From Akkermansia sp. (lineage in GTDB: Bacteria; Verrucomicrobiota; Verrucomicrobiia; Verrucomicrobiales; Akkermansiaceae), in the NCBI RefSeq assembly GCF_020860705.1, contig NZ_JAJBTT010000028.1, positions 1-64,000 of the forward strand: a DNA stretch of 64,000 bases, written 5' to 3'. Below are positions 26,285 through 35,167 of the stretch, one piece after another (within the stretch, counting starts at the first letter, position 1; each line of letters starts with the position of its first letter). The notes under the pieces are model-generated. The model was given only the letters and a program-made list of their open reading frames with translations, was not told where the DNA came from and did not search any database. Made by a program: the position numbers and the translations under genes.

Positions 26285-26779
26285 ATGAACAAGGCACACA
26301 TGAAAGCGCCATTCATTTTAACCTGTGCCTGCGCTGCCGCGCTGGTGCTTCCACTCTCTTCCTGCTCCACCCAGAATTCTTCCACAGCCGGTTATGACAC
26401 TGCAGAACCGGCCAGCGGCGAAATCCCGCCGTGGATCGCGGAAAGTTCCGATCCCGCCTATGAATCCGGCCATTACAGCCCGGTGAAGAGCTCTTCCGAC
26501 TACGCCTACAACCCCCCGGCCAAACCCTCCGTCAACAAGTCCACCACGAAGAAGACCACGGCCGGCAGCAGCAAATCCTCCCGCAACACGAACGCCAAAA
26601 AGAGCACTGCGCGCAAATCCGCTCCCAAGGCACGCACCTACACCGTGAAGAAGGGCGACACGCTGGGGGCCATTGCCCGCAGGAACGGCACTTCCGTCAA
26701 AGCGCTCAAGAGGGCCAACGGACTCAAGTCTGATATGATCCATATCAACCAGAAACTGACTATTCCCCGTTCCAAGTAA
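26285..26779 (+). CDS. LysM domain-containing lipoprotein
   Basis: Lipobox-like LPLSSC; C-terminal LysM (YTVKKGDTLGAIARRNGTSVKALKRANGL). Confidence 0.85.
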   Translation: MNKAHMKAPFILTCACAAALVLPLSSCSTQNSSTAGYDTAEPASGEIPPWIAESSDPAYESGHYSPVKSSSDYAYNPPAKPSVNKSTTKKTTAGSSKSSRNTNAKKSTARKSAPKARTYTVKKGDTLGAIARRNGTSVKALKRANGLKSDMIHINQKLTIPRSK

Positions 26780-26809
26780 TCCGGGGTTCCCGCCCCGGCT
26801 TCATCGCTT

Positions 26810-27514
26810 ATGAAGCATCTTTTCCTTCTGGCCGTCCTCCCCGTGCTCCTCATGGGGTGGACGTCCTGTTCCCACTCCGGCAAGGGCCACGCGTCCCTGC
26901 CGGACCCGCGCGCCGTGGACAAATCCGTTCCGGAGTACAAAAACCCCTTCCATCCTTCCACGTATGCCCACTTTGTGGCCCGGAAGGACTACCGGAAAAC
27001 GTATGACGTGTACAAGGATGACGCCCTGCTGAACCGCAAGCCGAAAAAATCCCGCAAAATTTTCGTCTGCCTGGATGAACAGCGGGGCCAGTACCTGGTG
27101 GACGGCCTGGTAGCCATGGACTTTCCCCTCTCCTCCGGCGTCAAGGCCTACCCGACCAAGACAGGAGACTATACTGTCATTTCCAAAAAGGAAGACCACG
27201 CCTCCAATCTTTACGGCAAGATGTATGATGCCGAAGGCAAATGCATCAACTACAATGCGGAATCCACGGATCCCGTTCCGGAAGGCGGCCGTTTTGACGG
27301 GTCCCCCATGCCCTACTGGCAGCGGCTTACCAACGCGGGCCTGGGCCTGCACGTGGGGAAGGTGCGGCGCCACCCTATCTCCCATGGATGCATCCGCCTG
27401 CCGCGGAACGTCGCGGAAATTCTCTACAAGCAAACCAGCGTAGGAACGCCCGTCACCATCCAGCGGACTCCTCTGCCCGTACCGGAAGCTCAGAAAGCGC
27501 CTGCCGTGCAGTAA
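26810..27514 (+). CDS. L,D-transpeptidase (YkuD) lipoprotein
   Basis: Catalytic HPISHGCIRLPR motif; lipobox-like WTSC. Confidence 0.88.
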   Translation: MKHLFLLAVLPVLLMGWTSCSHSGKGHASLPDPRAVDKSVPEYKNPFHPSTYAHFVARKDYRKTYDVYKDDALLNRKPKKSRKIFVCLDEQRGQYLVDGLVAMDFPLSSGVKAYPTKTGDYTVISKKEDHASNLYGKMYDAEGKCINYNAESTDPVPEGGRFDGSPMPYWQRLTNAGLGLHVGKVRRHPISHGCIRLPRNVAEILYKQTSVGTPVTIQRTPLPVPEAQKAPAVQ

Positions 27515-27575
27515 CAGGGCTCCGGGACTCACAACAACCTGCCGGAAAACACTCTGTTTTCCTCGCAATCCACTT

Positions 27576-27607
27576 CAAAAAGGACTGCCCGAAAGGCAGC
27601 CCTTTTT
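27576..27607 (+). terminator. Rho-independent terminator
   Basis: AAAAAGGACTGCC-CGAAA-GGCAGCCCTTTTT. Confidence 0.75.
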
Positions 27608-27764
27608 CTATGCCATCCCCTCCTTCCAGAGGCATCAACAGGATAAATTTCAGGAAATAAAAAACCCCGCAAATGATCGCCTGCCGGAGAAGGTACTTGT
27701 ATATCTCCATCCGGATTTCCTTACCCGCTGACGGAAATCCCAATGAATGCTTCCGTCTTCCCCG

Positions 27765-28589
27765 TCAATCTGCCACGCCTCCGTAACTCCACAAGAAATA
27801 AATCATTCCTTCCCGCCAATGTCCCAAACGCATCCAGTTCATATCCAGCAAGTGGTTTCCCAGATAAAAGGAAGGCGGAGAGCCATCCACCGGTTCTTCC
27901 ACCCGGGAAACGCGGTATCCGGCCTGATTCAATTCGGCCGGTTGGCCGTTCCGGTCAAAAAAGGAAGCGACTATGTTGCCCGGCTTTTTTTGATAAAGAA
28001 TGCCGGCTACCCCACACGGCAGGCTGCACCGCCCTCCTTCCTTATTCAGGAAAAACATGACCGCTTCACGGGAACCGGCCGCCTGTCTGACCACCACTGC
28101 CGCCACTTCCCATTCATTATCGGCTGGGTTCCATCGTTCATCCCGCCACTGAAAACATGAAAATAGGGTTTGTCCAATTTTCAGCCTTTGGCTGATAAAA
28201 ATGGCGGCATCACGCCCCCCTCCAATGACAAACCCGGGCAGGACAACACCTGTCTGCGGATCGAACTGCATAACCCCGCACGCATGCCCTTCCAGGCCAT
28301 TTTGTTTGAATTCTGTTTCTCCCAGCGTTTTAAGACTGCTGTTCCACACAGCGCCCCTGTCCCTGTAATAGGGCATCTGCATGATGCCCGCGGCTTCATC
28401 CTCACTGATATCCTGATTTTCTTCCACGATCTCACGCAGGCCCGCGCCAAAGCCATCATCCAGTACCTGGTCCACTACTTCAGCAGCCTGCTTGGACTTC
28501 TCCATACCCTCCTGCGCCTGACACAGGTTCATAAAAACCATACTGCATGAAATAATGCATTTCACGCAGTCCATGGCTAGTTTTTTCAT
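27765..28589 (-). CDS. Hypothetical secreted protein
   Basis: Intact 274-aa ORF with signal-peptide-like N-terminus; no family recognised. Confidence 0.6.
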   Translation of the reverse strand: MKKLAMDCVKCIISCSMVFMNLCQAQEGMEKSKQAAEVVDQVLDDGFGAGLREIVEENQDISEDEAAGIMQMPYYRDRGAVWNSSLKTLGETEFKQNGLEGHACGVMQFDPQTGVVLPGFVIGGGRDAAIFISQRLKIGQTLFSCFQWRDERWNPADNEWEVAAVVVRQAAGSREAVMFFLNKEGGRCSLPCGVAGILYQKKPGNIVASFFDRNGQPAELNQAGYRVSRVEEPVDGSPPSFYLGNHLLDMNWMRLGHWREGMIYFLWSYGGVAD

Positions 28590-28964
28590 CTTTAATCAAA
28601 CAATGAGATAAAACCTTATCAAGGAATAGGATAATACAGTTTTCCCTCACCTACACAAGTTATTTATCACGATACTTTCCTGATCAGAAACCTGTTCCAA
28701 TATATTGTCCCTTTGATCGTCCCCTGTGTCTGCTTCCGTAAAATTCATGATTTTATCGACGTTTTTTATTCATTCATTTGCGCCTTTTTCCCTCTCCGGA
28801 GTTTGTCCTTCCCCCCCGCTGAAATGAAAAACAGTAAATTCTTCCTCAAGCAGGGCATCCCTTAAAAACCAGGTCTTCAGACAAGCGCCCGGAATGGCGG
28901 AAAGTACCGGAACGCGGGAAGAGAAAGATTTGCCTCTTTTTCTCCCACGCCTTACAATTCCGCC

Positions 28965-30023
28965 ATGCCTGTATCTCCGGCACGCATTCTGGAAGACTTG
29001 TCCCCCTTTTACCGGCAGAAGGAATTTCCCGTGCTTCTGCATCAGTGCCGCACCTGGGCTGAAAGCCGTCCCCTGGAAGGCTGCCGCGTGATTGACGCCT
29101 CCCCCGTGTTCCGGAATACCTGCGCCAAATACGCCGCGTTGCTGGCGGCAGGCGCGGATTTAACGGTAGCGGTTTCTCCGGTGATGCCCTATAACCCGGA
29201 AACCGTTACTCTGCTGGGCCAATACGGAATTCCTGTAGTGAATGCGCCACAGGCGGATGCTCCCTATGATGTCGTGATGGATTGCGCCGGAGCGCTCAGC
29301 CACGTTCCCAGCCGCTACGGGTATGTGGAATTGACCCGGTCAGGGGCGGAACATTACGCCCGCTGCACACAGCCCGTGTGGATGGTGGACACCGGGAAAA
29401 TCAAGCAGATAGAAACCTGCCTGGGAACCGGAGAAAGTTTTTTCCGCGCCTTGGAAGCGCTGGGAACGGAGAACGGACAGGGACAGACGCTCGTAGTCAT
29501 CGGGTATGGAAAAGTGGGCCATGGAATCGTTCTTCACGCCCTCAGCCGGGGATGGAATGTCATCGTGGCGGATGTGGAGGAAAAACCTCTTCCCGCATCT
29601 TCTGTCTCCTTCGTGCGTGCCACGGATGTAAAAGCTCTCAGCAACGCTGTCAGTAATGCCTTCTGCGCCGTCACGGCTACGGGCAGACGGCATGCCCTGT
29701 CAGGGTTGATTGATCCGACCGCTGTTCTCTCTTCCGGAGTTCTGCTTGCCAATATGGGCGTGGAAGACGAATGGGGACCGGGAATTCCGAAGGAACGCAT
29801 CCTGAATGAAGGCAGGCCCCTGAATTTCATCCTGCCGGACCCGACGCAAATGTGCTATATAGATCCTCCACTGGCTCTTCACAATCAAGGCGCTGTGGAA
29901 ATAGCCGCAGGCCGGGCCAGACCGGGCCTGTTTTCTCCACCGCAAGAAATGGAAAAAGCCTTTCTTGCCCTGATCCGCTCCCGCGGCTCCGTGCCGCCTG
30001 AAATGCTGGACCACCTTTCCTGA
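28965..30023 (+). CDS. S-adenosylhomocysteine hydrolase-like NAD-binding protein
   Basis: Rossmann motif VVIGYGKVGHGIVLHALSRGWNVIVAD and C-terminal SAHH-like region; only 352 aa. Confidence 0.55.
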   Translation: MPVSPARILEDLSPFYRQKEFPVLLHQCRTWAESRPLEGCRVIDASPVFRNTCAKYAALLAAGADLTVAVSPVMPYNPETVTLLGQYGIPVVNAPQADAPYDVVMDCAGALSHVPSRYGYVELTRSGAEHYARCTQPVWMVDTGKIKQIETCLGTGESFFRALEALGTENGQGQTLVVIGYGKVGHGIVLHALSRGWNVIVADVEEKPLPASSVSFVRATDVKALSNAVSNAFCAVTATGRRHALSGLIDPTAVLSSGVLLANMGVEDEWGPGIPKERILNEGRPLNFILPDPTQMCYIDPPLALHNQGAVEIAAGRARPGLFSPPQEMEKAFLALIRSRGSVPPEMLDHLS

Positions 30024-30121
30024 CTTATCCTCTTGTCTCTGCAGGAATAAAAGAGTATCGTACAGAGTACGGCTGGAAACTCCGTGTCCTCCGGCCCAAC
30101 GCTTCACTGACTTCGCAACTC

Positions 30122-30562
30122 ATGAATATTTATTATTCCTATCGCAGCTACCGGCCGGGAGGAAAACTCCTCGGCACCTTGGGATGCGGCCTGGCCTGGG
30201 CTCTCTTCGGGTCCGGATGGTGGAGTTTTCTTCTCGGCGCTCTTGTGCTGTTCCTGTGGCTTCCAGTTTTACTGGGCAGGCCCTATTTCCTGACAGTCAC
30301 GTCCTCCTCCATTTCCTGGGGAAACAGCATTTCACGCCGGGAAATTCCCTGGGAACTGATTGAACGCATAGGATGTACGCCTGACCATGAAGCCGAACCC
30401 GGACTGATGATTGAATTAAAAGACGGCCATATCCTGGATGTGGAATCCGCCTGTTTCAGTTCTCTGCCTCCCGTCCGGCAAGCCATACTTCAAGCCTCAG
30501 GCTCCTATCCCTTCCACATTGCTCCGGATTTGTTTGCCGCTCCGGGACTGTTGAGTGAATGA
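30122..30562 (+). CDS. Hypothetical membrane protein
   Basis: Two hydrophobic N-terminal segments; intact ORF. Confidence 0.5.
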   Translation: MNIYYSYRSYRPGGKLLGTLGCGLAWALFGSGWWSFLLGALVLFLWLPVLLGRPYFLTVTSSSISWGNSISRREIPWELIERIGCTPDHEAEPGLMIELKDGHILDVESACFSSLPPVRQAILQASGSYPFHIAPDLFAAPGLLSE

Positions 30563-30756
30563 TACGGTTTGGAACCGTTACGTTTTCTGCTGCTCCGCCT
30601 ATCCTCCCGGTCCCCCCCGCGTGTTTACCGGTATTGCAAAGATTCCACCGTTGTTTCTCCGGTGCTTCATGAATTTGCACGCGGTCTTTTCAAATTTGGA
30701 AGGCCAGTCGTTCCAGGTATTGTTCCAAGTATTTCCGGACGGTGGAAAATGAAAAA

Positions 30757-30772
30757 TGTTCCACGTAGAACA
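30757..30772. promoter_or_regulatory. parS-like site (one mismatch to palindrome)
   Basis: TGTTCCACGTAGAACA next to dnaN; compare TGTTCCACGTGGAACA at 35439. Confidence 0.5.
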
Positions 30773-30817
30773 TTAATGTGAATAACATTCGCAGCATCTT
30801 CATGGTCAACTTATAAA

Positions 30818-30849
30818 AAACAGGCGCCATGCTGCCATGGCGCCTGTTT
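30818..30849 (-). terminator. Terminator downstream of dnaN
   Basis: 14-bp perfect stem AAACAGGCGCCATG-CTGC-CATGGCGCCTGTTT. Confidence 0.8.
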
Positions 30850-30879
30850 CTCGTATGAACGATGTTGTACCAGTCAAAA

Positions 30880-31980
30880 TCAGTTGGGAGATCTCATCGG
30901 CATGAGCACATACAGGAACTCATCTCCGATCTTCAAGACGCCCGGGCTCATTTCATCAATGAGGTTCAGCGTAATAACCGTATCCCCGGCCATCGTCTTC
31001 AGGGGGGCCATGAAGAAATCCGGATTAAAGGAAATGGAAAGCGGTCTTCCGGCATAAGTGATCGTCATGGATTCATGGGCTTCACCCACGCCTTCCGCGC
31101 TGGAAGCTACTTCCAATTCGTTTTCACGGAAGTTCAGCTTGATGTTCGTGCTCTTGTCCACGGAAAGGAGGGAAACGCGGCGCACGGTTTCCAGCAGTTC
31201 TCCGCAGGGAAGTTCGATGCTTTCCTTGCAGTCCGTCGGGATTACCTGGCGGTAGTTCGGGTAATTGCCGTCAATCAGCTTGCTGATCAGCAGCGTATCA
31301 TTGATTTCAAAAGCGGCCTGGTTGCGGGTGAAACGGATGGTGACGGTTCCCACTTCATCCAGCAGGCGACGGAGTTCACCAACGGCCTTCGTGGGCAGGA
31401 TGGCGTCCAGCTGCTGTTCTTCCGGGAATTCCAGGGCGGTTTCCGCCAGGGCCAGACGGCGGCCGTCTGTAGCCACCAGGGTCATTTTGCCGTTGCGGAA
31501 GGAAAGGGAAATGCCGTTCAGCACGTAGCGGGTCGTATCCGTGGAAATAGCGTATTCCGTGCGGCGGATACAGTCACGCAATACATTCTGGTCCACCTGG
31601 TACACGGTTGCCTGTTCAAAGGACGGCAATTCCGGGAATTCGTCCGCCGGAAGGCCATTCAGCTTGAACTGGGAGCGGCCGCATTCCACCGTGGCCTGGT
31701 TGCGCTGGCTGACGTCCACCTGGACTTCAGCCTCGGGAAGTTCACTGATGATGCTCACCAGCTTTTTGGCAGGAAGAGTCACGGTACCCTCGCGCAGCAC
31801 ATTCGCGGGAACTACGCCGGTGATGCATACGTCAAGATCCGTAGCCGTAAAACGTACCTGGCCGTTTTCAGCTTCAATTTTAACATTGGAAAGAATGGGC
31901 AGTGTCGTCTTGGAAGACACCACGCTGGCCACCTGTCTCAGACCGTCGAGAAATACTTGTTTGGAAATGGTAAACTTCAT
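30880..31980 (-). CDS. dnaN: DNA polymerase III subunit beta (sliding clamp)
   Basis: MKFTISKQVFLDGL...SSKTTLPILSNV, LVATDGRRLALAE, C-terminal LMPMRSPN. Confidence 0.96.
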   Translation of the reverse strand: MKFTISKQVFLDGLRQVASVVSSKTTLPILSNVKIEAENGQVRFTATDLDVCITGVVPANVLREGTVTLPAKKLVSIISELPEAEVQVDVSQRNQATVECGRSQFKLNGLPADEFPELPSFEQATVYQVDQNVLRDCIRRTEYAISTDTTRYVLNGISLSFRNGKMTLVATDGRRLALAETALEFPEEQQLDAILPTKAVGELRRLLDEVGTVTIRFTRNQAAFEINDTLLISKLIDGNYPNYRQVIPTDCKESIELPCGELLETVRRVSLLSVDKSTNIKLNFRENELEVASSAEGVGEAHESMTITYAGRPLSISFNPDFFMAPLKTMAGDTVITLNLIDEMSPGVLKIGDEFLYVLMPMRSPN

Positions 31981-32207
31981 GTGTCTGTGCTTTTATCTGC
32001 CTCGCATCCTCTCACAAGTGTCTTCTGTGATTCAAGCCATTTCTCCGTCAAACCCTAATATTTGGCAGTATTTTTTTAAAAGTATACAATATATAGTGAC
32101 CAGCTGTTTCTCCGGGCATATCTTGCATGAAACGGTTTCTTCAAATTATTTAAGTATTCTTAAAAGTCCGTTTCCCCGCGAACAATTCCCGGTTGACAGC
32201 CTGCGCG

Positions 32208-32384
32208 GATTTCGAATCCGGGGTCAAATTATTTTTTTAAGAACAAGCCGGTTAACAAAAAGAAAGATAACGGAAAAATAAAAGCATGAAAGGAAACATA
32301 AACAGCACTTTTTCCGGATAGTGTATATATTCAATGAATTTGCCGTTTTCCGTAGAAAAAGGAACAGGGTCCGGATTCGAAATC
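32208..32384. repeat. Inverted-repeat element A
   Basis: Arms GATTTCGAATCCGG (32208-32221) and CCGGATTCGAAATC (32371-32384) with internal TTCAATGAATT (32330-32340); same architecture as element B at 50.5 kb. Confidence 0.6.
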
Positions 32385-32533
32385 AACTGCTTTTCAGCCA
32401 AGCTCCGGCTATTTTAAACAACAAAGACTTTTACAATTTCTGTGAAACGCTCATTCTTTATTTTGACTTTACTGGTTGCGTCAGGCATGGCCCATGCGGC
32501 CTTTTCCGTATTCCGGGACTTCCGTCCTGTAAT

Positions 32534-33445
32534 TCATGCTCCCGTGAATACTTCCCCCGGCATGATCCAGGCGCCGGGCAGAACCACCCTGCCCGGCAAA
32601 ACAACGGTATTGGCGCCCAGGCGCACGTGATCTCCGATGACGGCTCCCAGCTTGGTCCTTCCGGTAGTTTCCAGCCTTCCACCCGCCATCATCCTGTGCT
32701 CCCCGCCGTCATGGCGGAAGTTGGAACACACCGTTCCGGCCCCGAAATTGACGTCGCTGCCAATGATGGAATCTCCCGCATAGCTCAGATGGGGAATAAA
32801 CGTTCCATCACCAACAATGCAATTTTTAAGTTCCACCCCCTGCCCCGCCACACAGCCGTTCCCCATGGAGACATACCCTCTTAAATGGCAATTGGGCCCT
32901 ATCCTGCATCCGTCTCCCACCCACACGGACCCTTCCACCACCACGCCGGGCATCACCACGGTGCCCCGCCCCACCCGGAGCGTCCCCAGGATGTGGACGC
33001 CCTCCCGCCCGGAAAAATCGTCTCCTTCCATTCCTTCCATTACTTTTTCCTGCCATGCCAGCAGATCCCAGGGATAAACAAGGCGCTCCACAGGCGCCTC
33101 CCGCTGCAGGAAAACGGGCGCGCGTCCCCTTCCCTGCCCTTTCCGCGCCAGCAAATGCCCTTCTCCGTTCCGTACCTCCCCTTCCTTTTCTTCACAGGAG
33201 GCCAGCCACGCGGCAGCCTGAGGTGAAAAATCATGCATGGACACTTCCGTTATCTCTTCCGCTTCCCCGGGAACGGGCTCCTCCGGACCGAAAACCGCTT
33301 CAAAGCCCGCTTCCCGGAGCCGGGAGGAACAATAGGCGGCTATGCTCGTTCCGGCCACGGAAAAGCCGTGGAAGGGCCTTTCAGGGCTTGTTGCGGGAAA
33401 AGTGAGATCCCTCTCCGGAATATAAATCAATCTGGCAACCCTCAT
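32534..33445 (-). CDS. Left-handed beta-helix sugar-nucleotidyltransferase-like protein (GlmU C-terminal-like)
   Basis: Hexapeptide repeats (VGRGTVVMPGVVVEGSVWVGDGCRIGPNCHLRG...); GADVNFGAGTVCSN-like GlmU motif; start set at MRVARLIYIPE. Confidence 0.75.
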   Translation of the reverse strand: MRVARLIYIPERDLTFPATSPERPFHGFSVAGTSIAAYCSSRLREAGFEAVFGPEEPVPGEAEEITEVSMHDFSPQAAAWLASCEEKEGEVRNGEGHLLARKGQGRGRAPVFLQREAPVERLVYPWDLLAWQEKVMEGMEGDDFSGREGVHILGTLRVGRGTVVMPGVVVEGSVWVGDGCRIGPNCHLRGYVSMGNGCVAGQGVELKNCIVGDGTFIPHLSYAGDSIIGSDVNFGAGTVCSNFRHDGGEHRMMAGGRLETTGRTKLGAVIGDHVRLGANTVVLPGRVVLPGAWIMPGEVFTGA

Positions 33446-33529
33446 GAACAGATGATATGATTTCCTGCGATGCTTCTGCAAGACGGAACATGCGGCTCCC
33501 CTCCGCAGTTCCGTACATCAATAACCCTG

Positions 33530-33720
33530 TGAAAGGACGGGTTAATTAAGTGTGAGCAGTGTGTGAATAACTTATTCAGATATTGTTCACATTTCTATGA
33601 GCTGAATTTATCCACATTCCCAGGGACGTCCAATTTATTCATTTCCAACTGTCAGGAATGTTGTTCACATTAGACACACAGTAGAAGAAGAAGGAATTTA
33701 ATATTGTTAAATCTAATATC
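33530..33720. other. Candidate replication origin / DnaA-box cluster
   Basis: TGTGAATAA (33562-33570, = TTATTCACA on minus), TTGTTCACA (33583-33591), TTATCCACA (33608-33616), TTGTTCACA (33661-33669), then AT-rich AATTTAATATTGTTAAATCTAATATC. Confidence 0.5.
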
Positions 33721-33775
33721 CTTCCATCACACAACATGGTTGTCCTTGCTCCGGGATTCGTGTTACAAGGTCGGC

Positions 33776-34831
33776 ATGAGTATGGAGGACCGGGACGCCC
33801 GCTGGATGAAAATGGCCCTTGACCTGGCCGGCAACGGAATCGGGCTGACAAGCCCGAATCCCTGCGTGGGAGCGGTCATTGTGCATGAAGGCCAGGTGAT
33901 CGGAGCAGGATTCCATGAAAAAGCGGGTCTTCCGCATGCGGAAAGAAACGCCATCGCCGACGGGATAGCCAGAGGGAATGCCGCCCTGTTTAAAGATTCC
34001 ACCCTGTACGTTACTCTGGAACCCTGCAGTACCACCGGAAAAACGCCTCCCTGCACGGATGCCATCGTAGAACACCATTTCAAACGGGTAGTTTACGGTT
34101 CGGAAGATCCCAATCCCAAACATCGCGGTGCCGCTGCTGAAATTCTCGACCGCGCAGGCATCCAGGTTACCCATGGAATCCTGGAAAGGGAGTGTGACCG
34201 CCTGATTAGGGGATTCCGGTTGAACATGTTGGAAAAGCGCCCCTGGGTGATTGCCAAAAGCGCCATGTCCCTGGATGGCCGTATCTCACGCAGTCCGGAA
34301 CGTTCCCAGTGGCTGACGAATGAAAGATCCAGGTCTTTCGTGCATACCCTGCGCGCGGAATGCGACGCCATTCTCACGGGAGGCAATACCCTGCGGCTGG
34401 ATAATCCGTCCCTGACTATCAGGAATCCCGACCGCCCCGTTTCTCCTCTGAAAAAGCAGCCCTGGCGCATTATTCTGACTCGCACCGCTGCATCCCTTCC
34501 TGAGGATTCCATTTGCCTGACGGATGAATTCCGTGACCGGACCATGATTATAGAGAATGTTTCAAATTATTTGGAACTATTACAAAATCTTTATATAGAC
34601 AGGAAAATAGGGACTATCCTGCTGGAAGCCGGCGGATGCCTGGTCCGGGAATTCCTGAAAGCCGGCCTGATTGACGAATGGGTGGGATTTTACGCTCCCA
34701 TGATCACAGGCGGGGGTGCGGAAGGTGTGGAAGGCGGAACGTTTCTGGAACATGAAGCCTATCTTGAACAACCGGTTGTAAGCACATTCGGAAACGACGT
34801 GTGCATCCGCGGCGACGTACGGTACCGTTAA
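33776..34831 (+). CDS. ribD: Bifunctional riboflavin deaminase/reductase RibD
   Basis: PNPCVGAVIV, HAERNAI, YVTLEPCSTTGKTPPCTDAI motifs; start set at MSMEDRDARWM. Confidence 0.95.
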   Translation: MSMEDRDARWMKMALDLAGNGIGLTSPNPCVGAVIVHEGQVIGAGFHEKAGLPHAERNAIADGIARGNAALFKDSTLYVTLEPCSTTGKTPPCTDAIVEHHFKRVVYGSEDPNPKHRGAAAEILDRAGIQVTHGILERECDRLIRGFRLNMLEKRPWVIAKSAMSLDGRISRSPERSQWLTNERSRSFVHTLRAECDAILTGGNTLRLDNPSLTIRNPDRPVSPLKKQPWRIILTRTAASLPEDSICLTDEFRDRTMIIENVSNYLELLQNLYIDRKIGTILLEAGGCLVREFLKAGLIDEWVGFYAPMITGGGAEGVEGGTFLEHEAYLEQPVVSTFGNDVCIRGDVRYR

Positions 34832-35115
34832 CGGGGTGAAATATTTTCCTGCGCCTTCCGGAAGCTTTCAAGCTGGGAAAGCATTTTCAATTCCTGATGG
34901 GCCTGCCATTTGGCAATCTCCCTCATCATTCTTTCTTCCCTTTCCTCGTCGTCTCTTTTTACGACAAGCCATACGGCATGAACCATGCCGGGGACGTACC
35001 CGAAGAAGCAAAGAAGAAGGTTCAGAAGAAAAGAACCGCATCCTCCATAAGCCAAAGCCGCGATGGGAGGCAGTAAAATGGCTAATACGTAGCGCATGAC
35101 GTTTCCATCATTCAT
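34828..35115 (-). CDS. Pmp3/YqaE (UPF0057) family small membrane protein
   Basis: MRYVLAILLPPIAALAYGGCGSFLLNLLLCFFGYVPGMVHAVW. Confidence 0.75.
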   Translation of the reverse strand: MNDGNVMRYVLAILLPPIAALAYGGCGSFLLNLLLCFFGYVPGMVHAVWLVVKRDDEEREERMMREIAKWQAHQELKMLSQLESFRKAQENISPR

Positions 35116-35167
35116 GCCGCTGTCCCGTTGTCAAATTTAAAATCCCTGTGGAAAAAGGCGGAAAATT

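Noticed and set aside
32208-32221. TTCGAATCC in element A arm as a possible tRNA T-arm or att site
   Set aside because: Flanking bases do not form a 5-bp T-stem or acceptor stem, and the mirrored second arm argues against a tRNA remnant.
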